Assembly (NCBI RefSeq): GCF_003182275.1
Contig: NZ_QGTR01000003.1
Span: 558,001-622,000 of the forward strand
DNA from: Hoeflea marina
GTDB lineage: Bacteria > Pseudomonadota > Alphaproteobacteria > Rhizobiales > Rhizobiaceae
Length of the DNA stretch: 64,000 bases
Direction of reading: 5' to 3'
Part shown: positions 30,677 to 39,632 of the stretch, one piece after another
Position numbering within the stretch: the first letter of the stretch is position 1
Layout of the letters: every line of letters begins with the position of its first letter
Position numbers and translations under genes: made by a program
The notes under the pieces: model-generated
Told to the model about the DNA's origin: nothing
The model's database searches: none
The model's input: only the letters and a program-made list of their open reading frames with translations

Positions 30677-31690
30677 CTATCCGGAAACGCTGCCGTGGTA
30701 GCTTTCGATCAGCGCCACCTCGTCCCTTGATCCCAGAATGACCGAGACGCGCTGATGATGGGACGTCGGCTCGACATCCATGATGCGCTGGCTGCCGGTC
30801 GTGGCCGCACCGCCGGCCTGCTCGACGATCAGCGCCATCGGATTGGCCTCGTACATCAGCCGCAGCTTGCCGCCCTGGTCGCGGTTGCCGCTGTCGACCG
30901 GGTAGAGGAAGACGCCGCCGCGGGTGAGGATGCGGTGGACGTCCGCCACCATCGAGGCGGTCCAGCGCATGTTGAAGCTGGCGCCGCGCGGCCCGTCCGT
31001 GCCCGCCAGGCACTCGTCGAAATAGCGCTGCACCGGCGCTTCCCAGGCCAGGCGGCGCGAGGCGTTGATGGCGAATTCGCGGGTTTCGGGCGGGATGGTC
31101 ATGTCGCGGTAGGTCAGGCGGAACTCGCCGGTCCCCTGCTGGTGGGTGAAGCCGTTGACGCCGGTTCCGGTGGTGACGATCAGCGCCGTCGACGGCCCGT
31201 AGATGGCGTAGCCGGCGCAGATCTGCTCCGAGCCGCGGCGAAGCACCGAGGCGTCGTCGCCTGGATCCAGCGCCCGGGTGGTCTCGACGATCGAGAAGAT
31301 CGAGCCGACCGACAGATTGACGTCGAGATTGGACGAGCCGTCCAGCGGGTCGAAATAGACGATGTAGTCGCCCGCCTCGGGCGCGGCCTTAAGCCAGTAG
31401 ACCTCGTCGACCTCCTCGGAGACGAGGGCGGCGACGCGGCTGCAGTTCGAGCAGTGGCGGACGAATTCGTCGTTGGCGATCACGTCGAGCTGCTTCTGCG
31501 TCTCGCCCTGCACATTGGTGGTGTCGGTCGAGCCGAGATTGTCGGAGAAGGCGCCGCTGCGGATCTGGTTGGAGATGATCCGGCAGGCGGTGGCGACATC
31601 CTCGAGCAGGAAGATCAGGTCATCGGATATCCCGTGCCTGCGCTGATCCTGCAGCAGGAACTGCCGAAAGGTCATCTGATGTTCGGTCAC
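30677..31690 (-). CDS. fbp: Class 1 fructose-1,6-bisphosphatase
   Basis: 337 residues. It hydrolyses fructose-1,6-bisphosphate to fructose-6-P in gluconeogenesis. The metal and phosphate motifs are intact: LVSEEVDE and YFDPLDGSSNLDVNL, then the C-terminal GGAATTGSQRIMD. I chose GTG 31690 because CGGAG lies 5 nt upstream; an ATG at 31723 and one at 31675 are alternatives. It stands alone, not in a Calvin-cycle operon, so a gluconeogenic role is likely in an organism using organic acids. A large perfect inverted repeat lies just upstream. Confidence 0.93.
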   Translation of the reverse strand: MTEHQMTFRQFLLQDQRRHGISDDLIFLLEDVATACRIISNQIRSGAFSDNLGSTDTTNVQGETQKQLDVIANDEFVRHCSNCSRVAALVSEEVDEVYWLKAAPEAGDYIVYFDPLDGSSNLDVNLSVGSIFSIVETTRALDPGDDASVLRRGSEQICAGYAIYGPSTALIVTTGTGVNGFTHQQGTGEFRLTYRDMTIPPETREFAINASRRLAWEAPVQRYFDECLAGTDGPRGASFNMRWTASMVADVHRILTRGGVFLYPVDSGNRDQGGKLRLMYEANPMALIVEQAGGAATTGSQRIMDVEPTSHHQRVSVILGSRDEVALIESYHGSVSG

Positions 31691-31715
31691 GGCAACTCCG
31701 TTTCGATTGATTGAG

Positions 31716-31767
31716 CCTCGCATCCGATCCGCCGGCCGGCGCCTGCGCCGGCGGATCGGATGCGAGG
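31716..31767. repeat. Perfect 21-bp inverted repeat upstream of fbp
   Basis: CCTCGCATCCGATCCGCCGGC (31716-31736) is the exact reverse complement of 31747-31767, separated by a 10-nt GC-rich loop. It lies 26 bp upstream of the fbp GTG and downstream of the LysR gene on the same strand. No T-tract follows on either strand, so a classical terminator is unlikely. It could be a palindromic intergenic element or a structured leader of fbp. The rest of 31691-31945 shows no gene. Confidence 0.85.
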
Positions 31768-31945
31768 GATTGCAGCAGGACTACTGCAGCATCGCCGCCA
31801 GGTACAGCGGGACCTGCGACACAGGTAAATGAACACCGACGCCATGACCAGCCGGGAATCACCGGACCATCCGCAAAGACGGCCGGACGCACAAGCAGCG
31901 CTCCGTCCCGCTTGCCGGGAGGCGTCCGGGCAGTCTCCATTCCGA

Positions 31946-32848
31946 TCACCCGACCGGAGGCACCCGGACATGGGCGAGGAAGGCGGTGGCGGCGGGCGAC
32001 AGGGTGCGGCCCGAGCGCCTGACCAGACCGATCCGTCGCAACGCTCCGAAATCGCGGATCTCGCGGATGACGAGGGTGTCGCAGCGCAGCACCGCGAGCG
32101 TCAGCCTCGGCAGCACGGTGATCCCGAGGCCCTCCGACACCAGTGCCCCCGCCGTCGCCAGATGGGCGACCTCGAAGCGCGGATTGAGCGCCCGCCCGGA
32201 TCTCAGGCAGGCCCCGTCGATGAGCTCGCGCACGCTGGTTCCCGGCGCCATGACGATGAAGGGCATGTCGATGAGCTCGGCCCAGCCATAGGCGCGGTCC
32301 TCGGCCAGCGGCCCGCCGGCGACGCCGAGGGCCACGAATTCGTCCTCCATCAGCGGCTGGAAGGCCAGCCGCGAGCGCGCCGACAGCGTGCCGGCGGTGA
32401 AGCCCAAGTCGGCGCGGCCGGTCTCGACCGCATCCAGCACGCTGCCGGACAGCGCGTCGATGATGCGCAGGTCGATTTCCGGATGCTCGGCGGTGAAGCT
32501 GCGCAGCACCGGCGGCAGCAGGCTGGCGGTGATCGACGGCAGGCCGGCGATGGTCAGCCGGCCGCGGCGCGCCGACTGATGGGCGCCGAATTCGGCCATG
32601 CCGTCATCCACCGTGTTGACCATGCGCTCGGCGATGCGGGCAAAGGCGCGGCCCGATTCGGTGATCTCGACATTGCGGGTGTCGCGGTCGAACAGGCGGA
32701 CGCCGAGCCGGGCCTCGAGCGCGGTGAGCTGCCGCGACAGCGCCGACGGCGACAGGCCGAGACTGTCGGCGGCGAGGCGAAAGGAGGCGTCCCGCGACAG
32801 GGCGAGGACGGCCTGGAAATCCTGCAGGCTGGGATTGTTGCGTGACAT
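31946..32848 (-). CDS. LysR family transcriptional regulator
   Basis: 300 residues. The N-terminal HTH is FQAVLALSRDASFRLAADSL and LSPSALSRQLTALEARLG; the rest is a periplasmic-binding-like co-inducer domain. It is divergent from the TAXI-TRAP/AtuA operon with 120 bp between the starts, which is the usual LysR arrangement, so it probably controls that operon. Confidence 0.88.
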   Translation of the reverse strand: MSRNNPSLQDFQAVLALSRDASFRLAADSLGLSPSALSRQLTALEARLGVRLFDRDTRNVEITESGRAFARIAERMVNTVDDGMAEFGAHQSARRGRLTIAGLPSITASLLPPVLRSFTAEHPEIDLRIIDALSGSVLDAVETGRADLGFTAGTLSARSRLAFQPLMEDEFVALGVAGGPLAEDRAYGWAELIDMPFIVMAPGTSVRELIDGACLRSGRALNPRFEVAHLATAGALVSEGLGITVLPRLTLAVLRCDTLVIREIRDFGALRRIGLVRRSGRTLSPAATAFLAHVRVPPVG

Positions 32849-32968
32849 GCATCAATTATTCCGAAATTTGCACTTCCTGCAACAAAAAACGATGAGATAG
32901 TCTGGGTGCGGGCCTGGCGTCCGACCACTGGAGGGTGGTCCGGTCAGGCGGCAACAAGGGAGGTTACC

Positions 32969-33937
32969 ATGAAACATTTCGTGCAGGCGCTGATCGGCGC
33001 GACCATGCTGGCGGGCGCAGGCTCCGCGGCCCAGGCCCAGGATCTGCTCATCGGATCGACATCGGCCTCGTCGAGCCATTACGGCTATTTCGTCGCCGTC
33101 GGCCAGGTGATCAACGAGCATGCCGAGGGCATCAAGGCCTCGGTGGTCGAGACCGGCGCCACCATGGACAACATCCGCCGCATCGAGCGCGGACAGATCG
33201 ACCTCGGGCTGGTCACCACCAATGTGGCCCAGCACGCCAATGCCGGCACCAACGAGTTCGAGGGCAAGCCGCTCGACCTGCGGCTGCTGTGGGTCTACAC
33301 CGGCGCGCCGCAGAACGTGGTGGTGCGCGCCGATGCGGGCGTCGACAGTCTCGAGGGCCTGGCGAAGACCAAGTTCAACCCCGGCATCAAGGGATCGGCG
33401 ACCGAATCCACCACCGAGGCGGTGTTCGCAACCCTCGGCCTGACGGCGGACTATGTGCGCGGATCGACCACCGACATCGTCAACTCGATCAAGGACAACC
33501 GCGTGGCCGGCTACGTCAAGTCCGGCTCGGGCAACAAGCTCGACGGCTCGACCATGGACATCGCCACCGCCACCGACATCGAGATCCTCGGCCTGACCCC
33601 GGAGCAGGCGGAAACGCTGCGCGCCAAGATGCCGGACATCTCGGTGGTCGACATTCCCGCCGGCGCCGCCGACGGCATCCCCGCCTACACCACCTGGAGC
33701 TTCGGCGTCGGGGTCGGCGCGCCAGCGTCGATGGACGAGGAGACGGCCTACAGGATCACCAGCGCGATCATGGCCGACACCACCGCCCAGGCCAATGCGA
33801 TGGCGAGCCTGAAGGGCGAGAGCCTGGCCGACATGACGCTGAAGTTCGGCACCATCCCGCTGCATCCGGGCGCCGCGCGCTGGTTCGAGGAGCAGGGCAT
33901 CGAGCTGCCCGCCAAACTGAAGCCGGCGAACGGGTGA
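32969..33937 (+). CDS. TAXI family TRAP transporter substrate-binding protein
   Basis: 322 residues with a signal peptide (to about AAQAQ). It is of the TAXI (TRAP-associated extracytoplasmic immunogenic) type, with GSTSASSSHYGYFVAVGQ at the start of the mature protein and RIERGQIDLGLVTTNV and KGSATESTTE further on. AAGGGAGG lies upstream. It delivers ligand to the single fused permease encoded next. The ligand is unknown; the AtuA-type genes downstream hint at a branched or isoprenoid-derived acid (inference). Confidence 0.9.
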   Translation: MKHFVQALIGATMLAGAGSAAQAQDLLIGSTSASSSHYGYFVAVGQVINEHAEGIKASVVETGATMDNIRRIERGQIDLGLVTTNVAQHANAGTNEFEGKPLDLRLLWVYTGAPQNVVVRADAGVDSLEGLAKTKFNPGIKGSATESTTEAVFATLGLTADYVRGSTTDIVNSIKDNRVAGYVKSGSGNKLDGSTMDIATATDIEILGLTPEQAETLRAKMPDISVVDIPAGAADGIPAYTTWSFGVGVGAPASMDEETAYRITSAIMADTTAQANAMASLKGESLADMTLKFGTIPLHPGAARWFEEQGIELPAKLKPANG

Positions 33938-33941
33938 GCCG

Positions 33942-35801
33942 GTGAGCCTCGAGCGCGTGCAGAAGGCGCTGGCGGTCGCGGTCGGCGGCTTCGTCTTCTA
34001 TACGGCCGCCACCGGCCCGTTCGAGGGCCTGATCCAGCGCGCGCTGTTTCTCGCGCTGGTCACGGTGCTGGGCCTGGCGCTCTATCCCTCGGGCGCCGGC
34101 AAGTCCTGGCGTCCGCTCGGGGCGGCCATCGACCTGGCGCTCGCCGCCGTCACCGTCGCCGCCTGCCTCTACATCGTCTGGCACTACGACGAGATCATGA
34201 CCACGCTGCCCTGGGCGACCGGGCTCGACAAGGCGCTGACGGCGGGCCTGGTGCTGGCCGTCCTCGAACTCGGCCGGCGCACGGTCGGGCTGATCTTCCC
34301 TGTGCTCGTGCTGCTCGGCATCGGCTACGCGCTGTTCGGCAACCTGCTGCCCGGCCCGCTGCAGCACCGCGGCTTCGACAGCGCCTTCGTCACCGAGACG
34401 ATCTTTCTCGGCGATCTCGGCATCTGGGGCATGCTCACCGGTGTCGCCGCCACGGTGATTGCCGCCTTCGTGCTGTTCGGGGCGCTGCTGCTGCATTCCG
34501 GCGGCGGCCAGGCCTTCATGGACATCGCCATGCGGCTGGGCGGCCGCCAGCCCGGCGGCGCGGCGAAGATCGCCACCATCGCCAGCGGCCTGTTCGGCAT
34601 GATCTCCGGCTCCGCCGTGGCCAATGTCGCCACCACCGGCAACTTCACCATTCCGATGATGATCCGGCTCGGCTATCCGCGCGCCTTCGCCGCGGCCGTC
34701 GAGGCCGTGGCCTCCACCGGCGGCCAGATCGCGCCGCCGATCATGGGGGCGGCGGCGTTCGTGATGGCCGAGATCCTCGGCATTCCCTACCTCACCATCA
34801 TCCTCGGCGCGATCATTCCCGCCGTGCTGTTCTACCTCTCGGTGTTCATGACCGTGCATTTCGTCGCCGTCCGCCGCAACCTTGCCGTCGTCCCCGAAGA
34901 GGACCTGCCCGAATGGGCCGCCATCCTCGCGCCGCGGCGGGTGCTGCCGATCGCCGCCGCGCTCGCAGGCCTCGGCCTCGGCATCTGGCTCGGCCGGTCG
35001 ATCTCGACGGCCGCCTTCTACGGCATCGTCGGCCTGCTTCTCGCCTTCGTCGCCACGGAGGCCGGGCGACTGTCGCCGCGCGCCATGCTCGGCCGGATCG
35101 TCGACGGGCTCGGGGACGCCGGCAAGGGCATGGTGATCATCGGCGTGCTGCTCGCCGGCGCGCAGGTGCTGGTGTCGATGATCAACCTCACCGGCATCGG
35201 CGTCACGCTGTCCTCGCTGATCGTCTCGCTGGCGGGCGATTCCGTGGCGCTGGTGGCGCTGATCGTCGGCGGCGTCTGCCTGGTCATGGGCATGGGCCTG
35301 CCGACCACGGCGGCCTATGTGCTGGTGGCGGCCGTGCTGGCGCCGGCGATGACCGCCGTCGGCATCGACCCGCTCGCCGCCCATCTCTTCGTCTTCTACT
35401 TCGCCACCATCTCCGTCATCACGCCGCCGGTCTGCGTCGCCGTCTTCGTGGCGGCCGGCATCGCCAACACCAATTGGCTGCCGGCGGCCGGCGAGGCGGT
35501 GCGGCTCGGCGCGGTCACCTATGTGGTGCCGTTCCTGTTCCTGCTCTATCCCGGCATGACGCTGCAGGGCAGCTGGTTCGATGCGCTGGAGGCGATCGCC
35601 GCCGGGCTGGCGCTTGTGATCGCGATTCCGGCGCTGCTGTCGGGCACGCGGCTCACGCGCTCGCGCGCCATCGACATCGCCATTCTCGCCGGCGTCATCG
35701 CCGTCGCCATCTGGCCGCACCCGGCCACTCCCTTCATCGCGCTCGCAGCCCTTGCGGCGGCCTTCCGTCTGGGCTCGGCGCAGCGGGGGCTTGCGGCATG
35801 A
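33942..35801 (+). CDS. TRAP transporter fused permease (4TM + 12TM)
   Basis: 619 residues with about 16 membrane helices, a DctQ-like N-terminal part fused to a DctM-like body, as is standard for TAXI-TRAP systems. DctM motifs: MISGSAVANVATTGNFTIP, TGGQIAPPIMGAAAF, GMGLPTTAAYVL. It starts with GTG 33942, 4 bp after the binding-protein stop, and overlaps the AtuA-like gene (ATGA). Confidence 0.92.
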   Translation: MSLERVQKALAVAVGGFVFYTAATGPFEGLIQRALFLALVTVLGLALYPSGAGKSWRPLGAAIDLALAAVTVAACLYIVWHYDEIMTTLPWATGLDKALTAGLVLAVLELGRRTVGLIFPVLVLLGIGYALFGNLLPGPLQHRGFDSAFVTETIFLGDLGIWGMLTGVAATVIAAFVLFGALLLHSGGGQAFMDIAMRLGGRQPGGAAKIATIASGLFGMISGSAVANVATTGNFTIPMMIRLGYPRAFAAAVEAVASTGGQIAPPIMGAAAFVMAEILGIPYLTIILGAIIPAVLFYLSVFMTVHFVAVRRNLAVVPEEDLPEWAAILAPRRVLPIAAALAGLGLGIWLGRSISTAAFYGIVGLLLAFVATEAGRLSPRAMLGRIVDGLGDAGKGMVIIGVLLAGAQVLVSMINLTGIGVTLSSLIVSLAGDSVALVALIVGGVCLVMGMGLPTTAAYVLVAAVLAPAMTAVGIDPLAAHLFVFYFATISVITPPVCVAVFVAAGIANTNWLPAAGEAVRLGAVTYVVPFLFLLYPGMTLQGSWFDALEAIAAGLALVIAIPALLSGTRLTRSRAIDIAILAGVIAVAIWPHPATPFIALAALAAAFRLGSAQRGLAA

Positions 35802-37162
35802 GCGTGCTCCGGATCGGCGCCGGCGCCGGCTTCTCCGGCGACCGCATCGCGCCCGCCGTCGAGCTGGCCGAAAGAGGCGAGCTCGATTTTCTCGTCTTCG
35901 AGTGCCTGGCCGAACGCACCATCGCGCTCGCCCAGCTGGCGCGGCTGAAGAACCCCGCGGCCGGCTTCGACCCGCTGCTCGAGCGGCGGATGCGGGCGGT
36001 GCTGCCGGTGACCGCACGCAACGGCACCCGGATCGTGACCAATATGGGCGCCGCCAATCCGCGCGCCGCCGCCCGCCTCGTCCGCCGCATCGCCACCGAG
36101 CTGGGGCTGCACGGGCTCAGAATCGCCGCCGTCGGCGGCGACGACGTGCTGGCCGCCATCGGCCCGTGCCGGCTCGACGAGACCGGGGCTGCTGCCTCCG
36201 CGCTCGGCGACCGGCTGGTCTCGGCCAATGCCTATATCGGCGTCGCCCCCATCGTCGCCGCACTCGACGCCGGGGCGGATGTCGTCATCTGCGGCCGCGC
36301 CTCCGACCCGGCGCTGTTCCTGGCGCCGCTGGTGCACCATTTCCGGTGGCGCATGGACGACTGGACCCGGCTCGGCCGCGGCACCCTCGTCGGCCATCTG
36401 CTGGAATGCTCGGCCCAGGTGACGGGGGGCTATTTCGCCGATCCCGGCCGCAAGCATGTCCCGGATCTCGCCCGCATCGGCTTTCCGCTCGCCGAAGTCG
36501 ACGGGGACGGCAACGCCACCATCACCAAGGTGGCGGGCAGCGGCGGCCGCGTCAGCCGGGCCAGCTGCATCGAGCAGCTGCTCTACGAGATCCATGATCC
36601 CGCCCGCTATCTGCAGCCCGACGTCGCCGCCGACTTTTCGCGCGTGCGGATCGAGGAGACCGGGCCCGACCGCGTCGCCGTCTCCGGCGCCGACGGCCGG
36701 GCGGCCACGGGGATGCTGAAGATCTCGGTCGGATACCGCGACGGCTGGAAGGGCGAGGGGCAAATCAGCTATGCCGGCGCCAACTGCCTCGCCCGCGCCG
36801 AGCTCGCCGCGAGCCTGGTCGGCGAGCGGCTCGCGGACTGCGGGGCGGAGATCCTGGAGACCCGCCGCGAGGTCATCGGCCATGATTCCATCCCCCGGCC
36901 CGCGGCCGCGGGGCCTTCCGCCGCGCGGCCGGCCGCCGCGCCGCACGAGGTGCGCATGCGCTTTGCCGCGCGCTGCCGCACGGAGGCCGCGGCGGAGACG
37001 GTGGGCGAGGAGGTCGAGGGCCTGTATCTGTGCGGCCCCGCCGGCGGCGGCGGCGTCACCCGCTCGGTCACCGAGATCATCGCCATCGCCTCGACGCTGA
37101 TGCCGGCAGGCGACGTCGAGACCGGCTTCGAGATGGTGGAGGCCGACGATGCGGCTGCATGA
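35798..37162 (+). CDS. Acyclic terpene utilisation AtuA family protein (DUF1446)
   Basis: 454 residues of the DUF1446/AtuA family. Visible features are VLRIGAGAGFSGDRI at the start, IVTNMGAANP, AAVGGDDVL, and ICGRASDPALFLAPL, all recurring in this family. AtuA is needed for citronellol/geraniol breakdown in Pseudomonas, but its reaction is not established, and many DUF1446 genes occur outside terpene pathways. Here it is translationally coupled to a TRAP transporter and to the small partner gene, and no other atu genes (geranyl-CoA carboxylase) are present, so the substrate may differ. Confidence 0.85.
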   Translation: MSVLRIGAGAGFSGDRIAPAVELAERGELDFLVFECLAERTIALAQLARLKNPAAGFDPLLERRMRAVLPVTARNGTRIVTNMGAANPRAAARLVRRIATELGLHGLRIAAVGGDDVLAAIGPCRLDETGAAASALGDRLVSANAYIGVAPIVAALDAGADVVICGRASDPALFLAPLVHHFRWRMDDWTRLGRGTLVGHLLECSAQVTGGYFADPGRKHVPDLARIGFPLAEVDGDGNATITKVAGSGGRVSRASCIEQLLYEIHDPARYLQPDVAADFSRVRIEETGPDRVAVSGADGRAATGMLKISVGYRDGWKGEGQISYAGANCLARAELAASLVGERLADCGAEILETRREVIGHDSIPRPAAAGPSAARPAAAPHEVRMRFAARCRTEAAAETVGEEVEGLYLCGPAGGGGVTRSVTEIIAIASTLMPAGDVETGFEMVEADDAAA

Positions 37163-37448
37163 CATCGCCCACGGCCGCACCGGCGACAAGGGCGACATCT
37201 CCAACATCTCGGTGATCGCCTATGACCCGGCCGACTGGGAGCTGCTGGTGCGCGCGGTGACGGTGGAGCGGGTGGCCGGGCATTTCGGCGCGGGATTTGC
37301 CAGTTCCATCACCCGCCACCTGCTGCCGCAGCTGCAGGCGATGAACTTCGTGCTCGAAGGCGCGCTCACCGGCGGCGTCACCCGATCGCTGGCGCTCGAC
37401 GCCCACGGCAAGTGCCTCGCCTCGGTGCTGCTGGAGATGGAGATCTGA
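37149..37448 (+). CDS. AtuA-associated small ferredoxin-fold protein
   Basis: 99 residues, beginning LHDIAHGRTGDKGDISNISV and carrying NFVLEGALTGGVTRSL. This is the C-terminal domain that is fused to DUF1446 in Pseudomonas AtuA and is a separate polypeptide here. The start overlaps the DUF1446 gene by 14 bp, so the two are made together and probably form a complex. It is the last gene before the AT-rich island. Confidence 0.85.
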   Translation: MRLHDIAHGRTGDKGDISNISVIAYDPADWELLVRAVTVERVAGHFGAGFASSITRHLLPQLQAMNFVLEGALTGGVTRSLALDAHGKCLASVLLEMEI

Positions 37449-37630
37449 GGGGGCGGGGGCTCGAATTCACATCAGTTGAAAGAACCCGAGCAGCATTTGT
37501 GTTGCACCCCTCACCCGATGCGGCAATGTTCCACCATCAAGGGGCTGCAGGCGGGATAGATTTGCATTCCTGGTTGCAAAACCCGATGCATTTGGATTGA
37601 TTGGACGAATTGATTCTGGGGGGTGGATGA

Positions 37631-37939
37631 GTGACGAAGCCGTTTTACGCTGAGCCGATTCTCAATTCCCCATATCTTGCGCCGTCGCGCCATCACGCCC
37701 TGTACGATAGCGGGGAGCCTCTCGACCATCCACCGATCGAAGGCCGTCGCCGCTCGGAATATGTTGCGCCGGTGTCCAGGAGCAGGCGGACGAAGAACCA
37801 GCTGAAGAAGGGTCAAGCACGACCGGACCAGCAGGGTTTGACGACCGTCTTAACGAACAGCATTGGCTTAACGCTCTTAGACAGCTGCACAAGCTGGATG
37901 CATTTTTGCTTCCGGTGTGTGCGAGCTAAATGTTCATAG
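37631..37939 (+). pseudogene. Remnant of a large type III-like restriction enzyme (N-terminal fragment)
   Basis: 102-residue frame. Residues ~7-55 (EPILNSPYLAPSRHHALYD and EGRRRSEYVAPVSRSR) match the very N-terminus of large DEAD-helicase restriction endonucleases of the BPTD_3080 / type III Res kind, which normally run to about 1000 residues. Here the match ends after about 60 residues and the frame stops. A neighbouring frame (37836-37928) keeps a helix-like stretch ending in TAA, suggesting a frameshift or deletion. Left-over of an earlier restriction system at this site. An intact small protein is less likely. Confidence 0.55.
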
Positions 37940-37996
37940 AGAATGCGGAAACCCGTAGGCTATTTGCTAACGGGGCAACAGAGGAGATCTTGTGAA

Positions 37997-39631
37997 ATGA
38001 ACGATCTTATCAACCAGCCAGATGCGCCGCGCCTTATCTATGGCTTACGTGACACGGGTTACAGCTTCAATACCGCGGCCGCTGATATTATCGACAATTC
38101 TATCGCTGCCCAAGCCAGCGAAGTACAGGTGAGGATTGAGTTGGCCGAGGATGGACGCAAGTTCGTCTTTTTCGGTGACAATGGCGACGGGATGAGTGGC
38201 ACAGCATTGTTTTCAGCGATGCGATACGGCGCACCAGCCCGGGCCAATCTCGCAAGCCTCGGCAAGTTCGGCCTAGGTCTAAAGACTGCATCAAGCGCGG
38301 TATGTCTCAAATTCACTGTAATCTCGCGCACCGGGCCCGACGCCGACTTCGCAAAGCTCGCGTGGGATCTCGAGTGGGTCGAATCGCAAAACCAGTGGGA
38401 GATGCTGCGTGAGCCGATGACCGCCGACGAATTCGAACTATTCGATGAGCTTTGCGGAGAAAAAGGGACACTCGTCATATGGTCAAAGTGTGACCGGCTC
38501 CTCTCTAAGGAATATGACGATCCCGGCGGCGCGCGCGAGCAGGCCGCGATCCGCCGGCTGGGCGAGCGCATGATTGAGCATGTCGCTCTCGTCTACCATC
38601 GGTTTCTCGATACCAGCGACAAGCGTGAGCGAAATGTTGCGATCTCGGTAAACGGCACACCGGTCAATGCGTGGAATCCATTCTACCCTGAAAAGTCCGA
38701 TCAGGTGCTCTCCCCTAAACAGCAGCAGCTGGAGATCGAACTCGATGATGGAACCGTCGAGACTGCATACATCAATGCGTGGATCCTTCCGCACCGTCGG
38801 GACATGACCAAAGACGAGCAGAAGGTTGCGAACATCACCAATCGTGGTCAGGGTTTCTACATTTACCGTGAGGGGCGAGTTATCCAGCAGGGCGGATGGC
38901 TGGGCGTTTTCGGCGTCATCGAGCCGCACTATTCCCTTCTTAGGGTCGAGTTTGACTTTAGCCACAAGCTGGATGAGGCGTTCAAGGTCGACGTCAAGAA
39001 GTCAAAGATCCTCTTCGATCCCGCGCTTGAGGAAGCACTTCGGACGCTTCTACAGCCCATTTACCGCGAGGCGGGGAACCGGTACCGCCGCACCGAGCGA
39101 AAGGCAGCAGTCGAGCGCGGAGTGGATCATGGCAGCGCGAACAAAGTCATTGGCAACACGCCAGCAACTGCAAAACCGAGCGTAGAATCTGCTGACCCAT
39201 CACAGCGGACAGCTACCGTCTCCAACAACCGCGGGTCGGGCATCAAGCTTCGTGTTCCGGTGGATACCAATGTGCTACCTGGCACCATCCATGTAGATGC
39301 GGTGGAAACCATTACCTCGGGCGATCTCTGGGAACCGGCGATGCGCAGCGACGGCGTGTCGGGCTTTGTTGCCGGCGTCCGTATAAACAAGCACCACGAC
39401 TTCTATCTCAAGATTTATCAGCGAGCTGCGGCCAACGGTTATGCAGTTGAGGGCATAGACCTGCTGCTCTGGGCATTCGCGGTAGCAGAGAACAACAATG
39501 TCAACGAGGAGCTTGAGCCGATTTTCGAGGATATCCGCAATGAGATCTCGACCAATCTTAAGAAGCTCTTGCGCGAGGTTTCTTTGCCCGACGAGCGAGA
39601 GTTGAACGGCGCTGAGGAAGGCGAGGACTGA
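37997..39631 (+). CDS. MORC/MutL-like GHKL ATPase of a restriction-type system
   Basis: 544 residues from ATG 37997 (GAGGAGAT upstream). The Bergerat ATP-fold is complete: N-box around D30-N34 (AADIIDNSIAA), G1 box D61-G65 (GDNGDGM), G2 box G89-K96 (GKFGLGLKTASS). It is followed by an S5-like second domain containing NRGQGFYIYREGRVIQQGGW and a conserved Lys in DVKKSKI. This layout is known from bacterial MORC-like ATPases found beside Vsr/Dcm genes and SNF2 ATPases in restriction systems (Iyer, Abhiman and Aravind). It probably acts as an ATP-gated DNA clamp. It is the first gene of a five-gene operon, followed 1 bp later by the HNH gene. Distinctly lower GC than the flanks. Confidence 0.88.
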   Translation: MNDLINQPDAPRLIYGLRDTGYSFNTAAADIIDNSIAAQASEVQVRIELAEDGRKFVFFGDNGDGMSGTALFSAMRYGAPARANLASLGKFGLGLKTASSAVCLKFTVISRTGPDADFAKLAWDLEWVESQNQWEMLREPMTADEFELFDELCGEKGTLVIWSKCDRLLSKEYDDPGGAREQAAIRRLGERMIEHVALVYHRFLDTSDKRERNVAISVNGTPVNAWNPFYPEKSDQVLSPKQQQLEIELDDGTVETAYINAWILPHRRDMTKDEQKVANITNRGQGFYIYREGRVIQQGGWLGVFGVIEPHYSLLRVEFDFSHKLDEAFKVDVKKSKILFDPALEEALRTLLQPIYREAGNRYRRTERKAAVERGVDHGSANKVIGNTPATAKPSVESADPSQRTATVSNNRGSGIKLRVPVDTNVLPGTIHVDAVETITSGDLWEPAMRSDGVSGFVAGVRINKHHDFYLKIYQRAAANGYAVEGIDLLLWAFAVAENNNVNEELEPIFEDIRNEISTNLKKLLREVSLPDERELNGAEEGED

Positions 39632-39632
39632 G

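Noticed and set aside
33768-36017. 749-codon minus-strand open frame
   Set aside because: Antisense to the TRAP permease and AtuA genes; low-complexity His/Asp/Arg composition typical of a GC-skewed shadow.
37449-37630. att-like direct repeat matching the tRNA-Ser 3' end
   Set aside because: No stretch matching the T-arm/acceptor sequence of the tRNA could be seen there.
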